NCBI GenBank assembly: GCA_964514105.1
Contig: CAZEPJ010000001.1
Location: 173,062-237,061 of the forward strand
Source of the DNA: CAZEPJ01 sp964514105
GTDB lineage: Bacteria; Desulfobacterota; Desulfocorpusculales; Desulfocorpusculum
Direction: 5' to 3'
Length of the DNA stretch: 64,000 nucleotides
Program-made: the position numbers and the translations under genes
The notes under the pieces: generated by a model
Told to the model about the DNA's origin: nothing
The model's database searches: none
The model's input: only the letters and a program-made list of their open reading frames with translations
Shown here: positions 26,504-34,865 of the stretch, piece by piece
Layout: the number at the start of each line of letters is the position of its first letter
How positions within the stretch are numbered: position 1 is the first letter of the stretch

Positions 26504-27184
26504 ATGTCCATTCGAGATCGGGCCTTGACGGAACACCAGTACCTCATCGACGCCATGACCGTCGGGGACACCTGGCGCATGTTCCGGATCATGGCCGAGT
26601 TCGTCGACGGCTTCGAGCATCTGGCGGCCCTGCGTCCGGCGGTGAGCATCTTCGGCTCGGCGCGGGTCCGACCCGAGCATCCGGACTACCAGCTTGCCGA
26701 GCGCCTGGGCCGGCGCCTGGTTCAGGGGGGCTACGCCGTGATCACGGGAGGCGGGCCCGGCATCATGGAGGCCGCCAACAAGGGGGCCAGCGAGGCCGGG
26801 GGGCACTCGGTGGGGCTCAACATCGAGCTGCCCTTCGAGCAGCGCCCCAACCCCTTCGCCAATGTCCAGGTGAGCTTCCGCTACTTTTTCGTGCGCAAGG
26901 TGATGTTCGTCAAGTACGCCATGGCGTACATCGTCATGCCGGGCGGATTCGGCACGGTGGACGAGCTGTTCGAGGCCGTGACCCTGATCCAGACCCGCAA
27001 GATCAAGCCGTTTCCGGTGATCCTCATGGTCCGCTCGTACTGGGAGGGCCTGATCCGCTGGCTGAACGAGACCATGTTCCACCAGGAGAAGATCTGCCGC
27101 AAGGACATGGAGATCCTCCAGATGACGGACGACGTGGAGGAGGCCGTGGAGATCGTCGACCGGTTCCGAAGGATCATCGACTGA
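26504..27184 (+). CDS. LOG-family (TIGR00730) Rossmann-fold protein
   Basis: The 226-residue product has the family signatures GGGPGIMEAANKGA and PGGFGTVDELFEAVTLIQ, the nucleotide-binding and catalytic loops of LOG proteins, formerly misnamed lysine decarboxylases. Known members release a free base from nucleoside 5'-monophosphates (cytokinin-activating phosphoribohydrolase). The ATG at 26504 has GGGAGAGG upstream. The 3' end overlaps the convergent Nudix gene by 11 bp. The in vivo substrate here is unknown. Confidence 0.9.
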   Translation: MSIRDRALTEHQYLIDAMTVGDTWRMFRIMAEFVDGFEHLAALRPAVSIFGSARVRPEHPDYQLAERLGRRLVQGGYAVITGGGPGIMEAANKGASEAGGHSVGLNIELPFEQRPNPFANVQVSFRYFFVRKVMFVKYAMAYIVMPGGFGTVDELFEAVTLIQTRKIKPFPVILMVRSYWEGLIRWLNETMFHQEKICRKDMEILQMTDDVEEAVEIVDRFRRIID

Positions 27185-27821
27185 CAGGCCCGGGCAGCGG
27201 CTCCGCGGAGGCCAGGGCGGCACGAGCCTCCGGGTCCTTGTGCAGGATTTCCAAGAACCCCTTGAGGATCCGGGCCGTGGCGCCCCAGATGATCCGGCCG
27301 TCGACCTGGCAGCTGTAGACGGTCACGGGCGCCCCGTCCAGGAGGCGATGTTCCGCGGAGAACGCCTGGGGGTCCAAGCGCTTCAGGGGAAGAGGCAGCA
27401 GCTCGGCCACTTCGCCGTTGGGCCGAAGGCGGGGGGGGCGGGGGGCGATGGCCACGAAGGGGGCGATGGCGAAGCGGCTGAAGCTGAAGGCGTCGTCCAG
27501 ACGCCCCACCACGGTGAGTTCTTCGGGACAGACCCCCACCTCCTCCCGGGCCTCGCGCAGGGCCGTCTCGGAGAGGTCCGCGTCCGGTGGTTCCCAGCGT
27601 CCGCCCGGGAAGGAGATCTCCCCCTTGTGATGGCGAACGTGCCGGCTCCGACGGATGAACAGCAGGTGGGCCCCCTGGGCCTGGGGCCAGAGTATCAAAA
27701 GGACGGCTGCGGGCACGAACCCCGGAAGCCGCATGGAGGCGAACCGATGGGCGCCAAAGACCCGGGCCGCGATTCCAAGCATGGTTTCGTCCGTCGAACG
27801 CCGTGCGACCAACTCCGTCAC
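27174..27821 (-). CDS. Nudix hydrolase, CoA pyrophosphatase (NudL) type
   Basis: This 215-residue protein has the NudL-type pair of motifs: LLFIRRSRHVRHHKGEISFP, the CoA-specific element, leading into the Nudix box GGR ... TALREAREEVGV. NudL-type enzymes hydrolyse CoA and acyl-CoA to phosphopantetheine and 3',5'-ADP. The GTG at 27821 follows GGGGAGA and is preferred to the internal ATG (MLGIAARVFG). It overlaps the LOG gene tail to tail and diverges from the OmpA-like gene. Confidence 0.88.
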   Translation of the reverse strand: MTELVARRSTDETMLGIAARVFGAHRFASMRLPGFVPAAVLLILWPQAQGAHLLFIRRSRHVRHHKGEISFPGGRWEPPDADLSETALREAREEVGVCPEELTVVGRLDDAFSFSRFAIAPFVAIAPRPPRLRPNGEVAELLPLPLKRLDPQAFSAEHRLLDGAPVTVYSCQVDGRIIWGATARILKGFLEILHKDPEARAALASAEPLPGPVSR

Positions 27822-27934
27822 CCCCGATGAATCTCCCCGTTTGTCCCTCCAGGCTATCTCCCCTGCCGCTCATATTCAACCAGTTCCCGGCCTCGTGCAC
27901 CCGCCACCTGGGACAGACGCCCGGGGCTTTCTTC

Positions 27935-27963
27935 TTGACAAGGCCGGTGGGACAGGATAATGT
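27935..27963 (+). promoter_or_regulatory. Candidate promoter of the OmpA-like gene
   Basis: TTGACA (27935-27940) is followed by GGATAATGT, so the -10 could be GATAAT (27956-27961, spacer 15) or TAATGT (27958-27963, spacer 17). It lies about 55 bp before the start codon inside the 5' end of the divergent Nudix gene's upstream region. Confidence 0.6.
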
Positions 27964-28015
27964 GCCCGAAATCGGGGAGTTGGATGCTCCTTGCATCTCA
28001 CGAAGGGGGATGAAG

Positions 28016-29218
28016 ATGACGAACCCGAGGGGGCGACTGGTGGGATGGGTGGCGGGCGTCATTGGGGCGCTCTCCCTGTGCCTGGTGGCAGTTCCGTCCG
28101 CTCAGGCCTGGACGTTCCTCCCCAAGGAGGGGAAGTTCGTTTATCCCCGCATCGATGCAGTGGGCTACCTGACAGCGGGCCATCCCGAAGGGATCGGCCG
28201 CGTGGTCACCACCAAGGCGGAACGGGCGGTGAACATCGGGGAGGGGGAGACGATCTACGTGAACGTGGGCGCTAGGCACGGCATCAAAGTGGGGGATCTC
28301 CTGGTTGCTTACGGGCTGCACAAGCCGAGGGAGCTGAGGGATGTGAGGGTGGTGAGCATCCAGGCGAAGCTCCGCGTCACGGCGGTGGCGCCCGAGGAGT
28401 CCGCCGCCGTGATCCAGGAATCGTACACGGCGGTCTCCATCGGCTCCCGGGTGGATCGCTACGTGCCCAGGCAAACGGACATCCCGCTGCGGCCTGCCCC
28501 TGCGGGTCTGGGCGGCAGGATCATCTGGGACCACGAGAATCAGGTCTCCTTTGGCCAGGGGGACGTGGTCTTCCTGGATCGGGGATCGGCGGACGGGGTG
28601 GCGCCGGGCCAGTGCTACGAGGTCTTTCGGGTGCCTGTGGCTGAGGTGATGCCGCCCCCCAGGAAGGGCGCCCCCCCCAGGGAGCACCTCACCACGGCCG
28701 TGGGGGAACTGCTGATCCTCCGGGCCGAGGCGGACACTGCTGCGGCCCTAATTCGCAAGAGCCTCCTGCCCCTGGAGCGGGGGGATTACTACCGGGCCGG
28801 CTGCCCCTGGGAGGCCCAGTTGGCCAAGGCCGCGCCCGCAGGCCCCCCCGAGGACGAGGCCTTCCGCCGCGCCCGGGAGGTCTTCGAGAACCAGGACGTC
28901 TCCTTCCCGTACGACTCCTACTCTTTGGGCCCGGAGGCGCGCAGGATCCTGGAGGAAAAGGCCAGATTCCTCCAGGCCTATCCCGAGGTCAGGACCGTCA
29001 TCGAGGGCCACTGCGACGAGCGCGGCACGGAGAACTACAACCTGGCCCTGGGGGATCGAAGGGCCCATGCCTGCAAGCAGTATCTCGCGGCGCTGGGGAT
29101 CGCAGCGGATCGAATGAAGACCGTGAGCTACGGAAAGGAGCGGCCCCTGGATCCCGGCCACGACGAGGCGGCCTGGGCCAGGAACCGAAGGGCGCATTTC
29201 GCGGTTGAGCGTCCGTAA
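28016..29218 (+). CDS. OmpA/Pal-like peptidoglycan-binding protein
   Basis: The 400-residue exported protein starts at the second of two close ATGs, six bases behind GAAGGGGG. A signal peptide (VAGVIGALSLCLVAV ... AQA) is followed by a novel central region of about 250 residues rich in short strands (GEGETIYVNVGARHGIKVGD, VVFLDRGSADGVAPGQ), which look like two similar SH3/translation-barrel-like units. The C-terminal OmpA domain (YDSYSLGPEARRILEEKA, IEGHCDERGTENYNLALG, WARNRRAHF) binds peptidoglycan as in Pal. There is no lipobox, so it is probably periplasmic. It has its own promoter and terminator and is thus a single-gene unit. Confidence 0.85.
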   Translation: MTNPRGRLVGWVAGVIGALSLCLVAVPSAQAWTFLPKEGKFVYPRIDAVGYLTAGHPEGIGRVVTTKAERAVNIGEGETIYVNVGARHGIKVGDLLVAYGLHKPRELRDVRVVSIQAKLRVTAVAPEESAAVIQESYTAVSIGSRVDRYVPRQTDIPLRPAPAGLGGRIIWDHENQVSFGQGDVVFLDRGSADGVAPGQCYEVFRVPVAEVMPPPRKGAPPREHLTTAVGELLILRAEADTAAALIRKSLLPLERGDYYRAGCPWEAQLAKAAPAGPPEDEAFRRAREVFENQDVSFPYDSYSLGPEARRILEEKARFLQAYPEVRTVIEGHCDERGTENYNLALGDRRAHACKQYLAALGIAADRMKTVSYGKERPLDPGHDEAAWARNRRAHFAVERP

Positions 29219-29243
29219 AGAAGGGCTGCATCAGCCAGGATCG

Positions 29244-29274
29244 GGCGAGGGGCACGCCCCCTCGCCTTTTTTTT
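29244..29274 (+). terminator. Rho-independent terminator after the OmpA-like gene
   Basis: GGCGAGGGG (29244-29252) and CCCCTCGCC (29258-29266) form a perfect 9-bp stem with a 5-nt loop, followed by eight T. Confidence 0.92.
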
Positions 29275-29367
29275 CTCCGCCGGGCGCTGGCCTCAGGGAG
29301 GGGCGAGACCCCCGGGGCGGCGGCGGTCTTGCGCCCCACGAGGCCCGTCGGGGCCGTTCCGTTCGAC

Positions 29368-29396
29368 TTGACGCATGGCATGGCGGGGGCTATTTT
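29368..29396 (+). promoter_or_regulatory. Candidate promoter of dprA-topA
   Basis: TTGACG (29368-29373), a 17-bp spacer and TATTTT (29391-29396) lie 49 bp before the dprA start, directly after the terminator of the preceding gene. Confidence 0.6.
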
Positions 29397-29445
29397 GCCA
29401 AGATGCCTGGGGGCTGATGAAGCGGTCTTGGCCCCGGAGGAGGTC

Positions 29446-30570
29446 ATGGATCTCAAGTGGTGGCTGGCCCTGGGCCGGGTGCCCGGGGTGGGGCCCGCGA
29501 CCTTTGTCAAACTCGTCCAGTCTCTGGGGTCTCCGGAGGCCGTGTTCCGGGCACCACAACGGTCCCTCCTGGCCATGGATCGGGTGGGGCCCAAGGTCGC
29601 CCACGCCATCGCGGCGTACCGCGACGACGGATGGCCGGACCGGGAGGTGGCCAGGATGGAGGCGATGGGCGTGCGGATGGTCACCTTTGGCAGCGAGGAG
29701 TACCCGCCCGCCCTAGGGGCCATCCCGGACCCGCCACCGTATCTCTTCGTCAGGGGGAGGCTCTGCCCGGAGGACCGGATCGCCCTGGCCATCGTGGGGT
29801 CCCGGGCCGCCTCCCAGTACGGCCTGAAGGCGACCTTCCGCATGGCGCGAGAGGTGGCGTCCCGCGGCATCACTGTGGTGAGCGGCATGGCCAGGGGCAT
29901 CGACTCGGAGGCCCACCGGGGGGCCCTTGCCGCGGGGGGGCGGACGGTGGCGGTCCTGGGATCGGGGCTCAACGTGATCTACCCTCCGGAGAATCGGGAG
30001 CTGTTCGTTCGCATTGCGGAACACGGGGCCGTGGTCACCGAGTATCCCCTCGACACCCAGCCCGAGGCCGTGCATTTCCCGGCCCGGAACAGGATCATCA
30101 GCGGCATGTGCCTGGGGACGACCATCGTGGAGGCCGCGCCCAAGAGCGGCTCTCTCATCACAGCGGGGCTGGCCCTGGAGCAGGGACGGGAGGTGTTTGC
30201 GGTGCCCGGCAGCGTGGATTCCATGCGCAGCCGGGGCACCCATCAGCTCATCCGGGACGGCGCCCACCTGGTGGAGTCGGCGGGGGACATCCTGGAGATC
30301 CTGGGCAGCAGCCTGCGGGCGTGGGGCCTGGCCCCCCCCGCCGGGCAGCCCACCCCCGCGCCGCATGAGCCTCTCTCTGCGCAGGAGGAGGCGACGCTGG
30401 CATGCCTGGGGGATGAACCGGTGCACATCGACACCCTCATGCGGCAGGGTGGGATGGGGGCATCCGAGGCCAGCTGCGCCCTGCTGCAGCTGGAGCTCAA
30501 AGGCCGGGTCAAGCAACTGCCGGGGAAGTGGTTTCTCCGCATCTTCAAGGAGGATCGAGGAAGGGCGTGA
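29446..30570 (+). CDS. dprA: DNA processing protein DprA
   Basis: DprA protects incoming single-stranded DNA and loads RecA during transformation. The ATG at 29446 follows GGAGGAGG and gives 374 residues. An N-terminal helix-hairpin-helix/SAM-like region (GRVPGVGPATFVKLV) precedes the Rossmann-like DprA fold with IVGSRAASQYG, VVSGMARGIDSEAHRGAL, TVAVLGSGLNVIYPPENR, SEYPL-like TEYPLDTQP, FPARNRIISGM and AVPGSVDS. A C-terminal winged-helix domain ends in GRVKQLPGKWF. The stop overlaps the ATG of topA (TGATG), so the pair is translationally coupled, an arrangement seen widely in bacteria. Confidence 0.95.
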   Translation: MDLKWWLALGRVPGVGPATFVKLVQSLGSPEAVFRAPQRSLLAMDRVGPKVAHAIAAYRDDGWPDREVARMEAMGVRMVTFGSEEYPPALGAIPDPPPYLFVRGRLCPEDRIALAIVGSRAASQYGLKATFRMAREVASRGITVVSGMARGIDSEAHRGALAAGGRTVAVLGSGLNVIYPPENRELFVRIAEHGAVVTEYPLDTQPEAVHFPARNRIISGMCLGTTIVEAAPKSGSLITAGLALEQGREVFAVPGSVDSMRSRGTHQLIRDGAHLVESAGDILEILGSSLRAWGLAPPAGQPTPAPHEPLSAQEEATLACLGDEPVHIDTLMRQGGMGASEASCALLQLELKGRVKQLPGKWFLRIFKEDRGRA

Positions 30571-32954
30571 TGTCCAAGTCACTGATCGTGGTCGAGTCGC
30601 CCACCAAGGCCCGCACCATACAGCGGTACGTGGGCAAGGAGTTCAAGGTCCTGGCGTCGGTGGGGCATATCAAGGATCTGCCCAAGAGCAAACTGGGCGT
30701 GGACCCGGAGCACGGGTTCGAACCCCAGTACGAATGGGTCCGAGGGAAATCCAAGATCATCCGGGAGATCAAGAAGGCGGCGGAGGGCGCCAAGGCCATC
30801 TTCCTCGCCCCGGATCCGGACCGCGAGGGAGAAGCCATCGCCTGGCACATCGCCGAGGAGGTGAAGGCCCCGGGAAGGGAGATCCACAGGGCGCTGTTCA
30901 ACGACCTGTCGCGGGAGACGGTGCTCCATTCCCTGTCCCATCCAGCCCAGCTGGATCGCGGCAAGGTGGAGGCCCAGATCGCCCGGCGGGTCCTGGATCG
31001 GCTGGTGGGGTACGAGATCAGTCCCATGCTCTGGAAGAAGGTACGGCGGGGACTGAGCGCGGGGCGGGTGCAGTCCGTGGCGGTTCGTCTGGTCTGCGAA
31101 AGACAGCGGGAGATCGAGGCGTTCAAACCCCATGAATACTGGAGCATCACGGCGCGGCTGGACGCGGAGACGCCGCCGGCCTTCGAGGCGAAGCTCCACA
31201 GGATCCGGGGGGAGAAGGCCCACGTGCCCGACGAGGCCCGGGCGCGGCAGATCGTCGGGGAGGCCCAGGGGCTGCCTTTCCACGTGCACGCCGTCCAGAC
31301 CAGGGAGAGCCAGCGCAGGCCCCCGGCCCCCTTCACCACGAGCAAGCTCCAGCAGGAGGCCCACAGGCGCCTTCGCTTCTCGGCCAAGCGGACCATGGCC
31401 GTCGCCCAGCAGCTCTACGAGGGGATGGAGCTGGGGGACGAGGGGGCGGTGGGGTTGATCACGTACATGCGGACCGACTCGGTGCGCGTGGCCGACCAAG
31501 CCCTCCAGTCCGTGCGGGAGTATATCCGGGAGCGTTTCGGCGGGGACTTCCTGCCCCCCAAGCCCAACCTGTTCAAGAGCCCCAGGGCCGCCCAGGAGGC
31601 CCACGAGGCCATCCGTCCCGCCCAGGTCGCCCGCCATCCCGATCAGATCCGGCCCCATGTGCCCGACGACCACCACGCCCTGTACCGACTCATCTGGGAG
31701 CGGTTCGTGGCCAGCCAGATGAGGCCCGCCCGCTACGACCGAACCGTGGTGGACGTGGAGGCCGGGCCCTACCTGTTCAGGGGTACAGGCGCCGTCATGA
31801 CCTTCCCGGGCTTCACGGTCCTGTACGGCCAGGTGGTGGACGGCGAGGGTGCCGAGGAGGAGGCCCTCTTCCCACCCCTGAAGAAAGGAGACGCCTTGCG
31901 GCTGCAGGAGCTGATCCCGCAGCAGCATTTCACCCAGCCTCCCGCCCCCTTCACCGAGGCCACCCTGGTCAAGGAGCTGGAGGACAAGGGCATCGGGCGT
32001 CCGTCCACCTATGCCACCATCCTGAGCAACATCCAGGAGCGCGGCTACGTCCGGGTGGAGCGCTCCGCCCTTCGCCCCACCGAGCTCGGTCTGCTCGTGA
32101 CGGACCTGTTGGTGGGGAGCTTTCCGGCCATCCTGGATGTGCGGTTCACGGCGGAAATGGAGGATCAGCTGGATCACATCGAGGAAGGGAAGCTCGACCG
32201 CACGGGGGTGCTCGGCCGCTTTTACCGTTCCTTCCGGGAGGACCGCGAGCGGGCGGAGACCGCCATGAGCGACCTGAAGCGCCGGGGGTTGCCCACGGCA
32301 ATCGCGTGCGAACGGTGCGGCGCGGCCATGGTGATCAAGGTGGGGAAGAAGGGGCCCTTCCTGTCGTGCTCGACGTATCCGGAATGCACGTTCAGCCGCC
32401 CGTATGTCCGGGACGCGGAGGGACAACTCGTGGCCGTCCCGGAGGAGGAGCGGGGGGAGAGGTGCCCCCAGTGCGGCGCGGCCATGGTGGCCAGGGACGG
32501 GCGCTTCGGCCGCTTCCTGGCTTGCAGCCAGTACCCGGCGTGCAAGACCACCATGCCCATGCCCGGCGCGTCGCCCGAGGAGACCGGACCTTCGGAGATC
32601 CCGCCGTGCCCCCAGTGCGGGGCGCCCATGGTCATGAAGAATGGGCGGTTCGGCAGCTTCCTGGCCTGCAGCCGATACCCCGAGTGCAAGGGCAAGGCGG
32701 CCGTGAAGATCGGGGTGGGCTGCCCCCAGGAGGGATGCGACGGGCAGATCGTGGAGAAGCGGTCGCGCAAGGGCAAGGTGTTCTACGCCTGCACCCGCTA
32801 TCCCGAGTGCCGCTTCGCCCTCTGGGATCGGCCCGTGCCCAAGCCGTGCCCGGCCTGCGCGACGCCCTTCCTGGTGGAGCGCATCCGCAAGAGCGGGAGG
32901 ACCCTGGCATGCTGGAAGGAGGGATGCGGCTTCAGCCAGCCCCTCGAGGAGTGA
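30570..32954 (+). CDS. topA: DNA topoisomerase I
   Basis: Type IA topoisomerase that relaxes negative supercoils. The 794-residue protein has the TOPRIM domain (LIVVESPTKARTIQRYVG, APDPDREGEAIAWH), the strand-passage core with the catalytic tyrosine in LITYMRTDSVRV, and the toroid segment VKELEDKGIGRPSTYATI. The C-terminus carries five consecutive four-cysteine zinc ribbons (CERCGAAM, CPQCGAAM, CPQCGAPM, GCPQEGCDG and CPACATPF), more than the three of the E. coli enzyme. The start overlaps the dprA stop. Confidence 0.96.
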   Translation: MSKSLIVVESPTKARTIQRYVGKEFKVLASVGHIKDLPKSKLGVDPEHGFEPQYEWVRGKSKIIREIKKAAEGAKAIFLAPDPDREGEAIAWHIAEEVKAPGREIHRALFNDLSRETVLHSLSHPAQLDRGKVEAQIARRVLDRLVGYEISPMLWKKVRRGLSAGRVQSVAVRLVCERQREIEAFKPHEYWSITARLDAETPPAFEAKLHRIRGEKAHVPDEARARQIVGEAQGLPFHVHAVQTRESQRRPPAPFTTSKLQQEAHRRLRFSAKRTMAVAQQLYEGMELGDEGAVGLITYMRTDSVRVADQALQSVREYIRERFGGDFLPPKPNLFKSPRAAQEAHEAIRPAQVARHPDQIRPHVPDDHHALYRLIWERFVASQMRPARYDRTVVDVEAGPYLFRGTGAVMTFPGFTVLYGQVVDGEGAEEEALFPPLKKGDALRLQELIPQQHFTQPPAPFTEATLVKELEDKGIGRPSTYATILSNIQERGYVRVERSALRPTELGLLVTDLLVGSFPAILDVRFTAEMEDQLDHIEEGKLDRTGVLGRFYRSFREDRERAETAMSDLKRRGLPTAIACERCGAAMVIKVGKKGPFLSCSTYPECTFSRPYVRDAEGQLVAVPEEERGERCPQCGAAMVARDGRFGRFLACSQYPACKTTMPMPGASPEETGPSEIPPCPQCGAPMVMKNGRFGSFLACSRYPECKGKAAVKIGVGCPQEGCDGQIVEKRSRKGKVFYACTRYPECRFALWDRPVPKPCPACATPFLVERIRKSGRTLACWKEGCGFSQPLEE

Positions 32955-32975
32955 GCCCGCCTCCCTCCCGGTCTC

Positions 32976-34631
32976 TCACGCCTTCAACACGGCCCCGGTG
33001 TTGGCGGATGTCACCAATCGGGCGTATCGGGCCAGATACCCCTTGCGGATCTTGGGGGGGGGCGGCTGCCAACCGGCCTTTCTCCGGGCCAGTTCGGCCT
33101 CATCCACCTGGAGTTCCAACCTCCGCTCGGGGATGTCGATGGCGATGCGGTCTCCGTCCCGGACCAATCCGATGTTCCCTCCCTCCATGGCCTCGGGGGA
33201 GACGTGGCCGATGCATGGGCCACGGGTTCCTCCCGAGAATCGGCCGTCGGTGACCAGGGCCACCCCCTCGGTGAGGCCCAGCCCGGCCAAGGCAGCCGTG
33301 GGAGAGAGCATCTCCCTCATGCCGGGGCCTCCCTTGGGCCCCTCGTAGCGGATGACGACCACGTGTCCGGGGCGCACCCGTCCCCCCATGATGGCCTCCA
33401 TGGCCGTCTCCTCGGCGTCGAAGACCAGGGCGTCTCCCGCGAACCGCATCATGGATGGACTGACGGCCGCCCGTTTCACCACGGCGCCCAGGGGCGCCAA
33501 GTTCCCCCGCAGGATGGCGATCCCGCCCTCGGGGTGATACGGGCGATCCAGGGGGCGGATGACCTCCGGGTCTCCGATGACCGCCTCGCGGGCGATCTGG
33601 TGGATGCCAGGGCCCATGACGTTGGGCGTGTCCCCCAGGGACGAGACGAGCCGGGAGAGCACGGCCGGGATGCCCCCCGACCAATCCAGGTCCTCCATGA
33701 AGTGCTCCCCGGCCGGCAGGAGGCTGATGAGGTGGGGGGTCTCGCGGCTGATGCGGTCGAAGGTCTCCAGGGGGAGATCGAATCCCGCGTCGTGGGCGAT
33801 GGCCGGAAGGTGCAGCGCCGTGTTGGTGGAGCCGCCCAGGGCCATGTCCACGCGGATGGCGTTCTCCATGCTGGCAGGGGTGAGGAAGGCGCGGGCCGTC
33901 AGTCCCTGGCGGATCAGCTCCACCACGCGTGCGCCGCTCTCGAAGGCGATCCGACGCTTCTTTCCGCTGCCCGCCAGGGCCGTGCCGCAGCCCGGCGCGG
34001 AGAGCCCCAGGACCTCGGTGAGGCAAGCCATGGTGTTGGCGGTGTACAGCCCCTGACAGGCCCCTTCCCCCGGACAGGCTTCCATCTCCAGACAGGCTAG
34101 CTCGGCATCGTCCAGTTCGCCTCGCCTGTGGCGGCCCACGGCCTCGAAGGTGTCCTTGATGAGGGACAGGCGCCGTCCCCCATGGTGTCCCGACAGCATG
34201 GGCCCCGCCGTCACCACCACGGCTGGAATGTCGAGCCTGCCTGCGGCCATGAGCATCCCCGGAGTGATCTTGTCGCAGTTGGTGATCATGACCATGCCGT
34301 CCAGGGCATGGCCCTCGACCACGGACTCGATCATGTCGGCGATGAGCTCCCGGGTGGGCAGGGAGTAATGCATGCCCGCATGCCCCATGACGATGCCATC
34401 GCAGACACCGGGGACCGAGAAGATGAACGAGTAGCCCCCCGAGCTGTGGATCCCTTTTTCCGCGAACCGCTCCAGGTCTCGCATTCCCATGTGGCCGGGG
34501 ATGAGGTCCGTGAAGCTGCTGACGATTCCCACGAACGGGCGGCCCAACTGGCCCCTGGGCACACCCGTAGCGTGCATGAGGGCCCTAGCCGGGGCTCGCT
34601 CCACCCCGATCTTCACGCGATCGCTTCGCAT
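32976..34631 (-). CDS. ilvD: Dihydroxy-acid dehydratase
   Basis: IlvD removes water from 2,3-dihydroxy acids to give the 2-keto acids of valine, isoleucine and leucine synthesis. The 551-residue protein, with GAGGAGG before its ATG, shows the Fe-S ligands in TNCDKITPGM and ACPGEGACQGLYTANTM and the motifs LGGSTNTALHLPAIA and TDGRFSGGTRGPCIGHVSPEA near the C-terminus. Length and motifs are normal. It stands alone, convergent with topA and divergent from trmFO; no other ilv gene is near. Confidence 0.95.
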   Translation of the reverse strand: MRSDRVKIGVERAPARALMHATGVPRGQLGRPFVGIVSSFTDLIPGHMGMRDLERFAEKGIHSSGGYSFIFSVPGVCDGIVMGHAGMHYSLPTRELIADMIESVVEGHALDGMVMITNCDKITPGMLMAAGRLDIPAVVVTAGPMLSGHHGGRRLSLIKDTFEAVGRHRRGELDDAELACLEMEACPGEGACQGLYTANTMACLTEVLGLSAPGCGTALAGSGKKRRIAFESGARVVELIRQGLTARAFLTPASMENAIRVDMALGGSTNTALHLPAIAHDAGFDLPLETFDRISRETPHLISLLPAGEHFMEDLDWSGGIPAVLSRLVSSLGDTPNVMGPGIHQIAREAVIGDPEVIRPLDRPYHPEGGIAILRGNLAPLGAVVKRAAVSPSMMRFAGDALVFDAEETAMEAIMGGRVRPGHVVVIRYEGPKGGPGMREMLSPTAALAGLGLTEGVALVTDGRFSGGTRGPCIGHVSPEAMEGGNIGLVRDGDRIAIDIPERRLELQVDEAELARRKAGWQPPPPKIRKGYLARYARLVTSANTGAVLKA

Positions 34632-34830
34632 ATGCGCCTCCTCGAGTCCCCCGGTCTCTCGGGGGTTCGTCGTTCCTCGTCACCATACCATCTCCCGCGA
34701 AGGTTGGCCAGCTTGGGGGGGCCTGCCCCATAGAAGGCTCCGGATCTCCCCCGCCGACGTTCCATATCCGTTCGGTCGCGGGTGAGGGAGGTGGTGGGAA
34801 GCCGGGATGGAGGTGGGAGATCCGCGTTCG

Positions 34831-34859
34831 TTGAATTCGCATCTTCCTTGCGGTATGTT
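34831..34859 (+). promoter_or_regulatory. Candidate promoter giving a leaderless trmFO transcript
   Basis: TTGAAT (34831-34836), a 17-bp spacer and TATGTT (34854-34859) end only 6 bp before the ATG at 34866, so transcription would start on or next to the start codon. No Shine-Dalgarno sequence precedes the ATG. Confidence 0.55.
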
Positions 34860-34865
34860 TGCGTC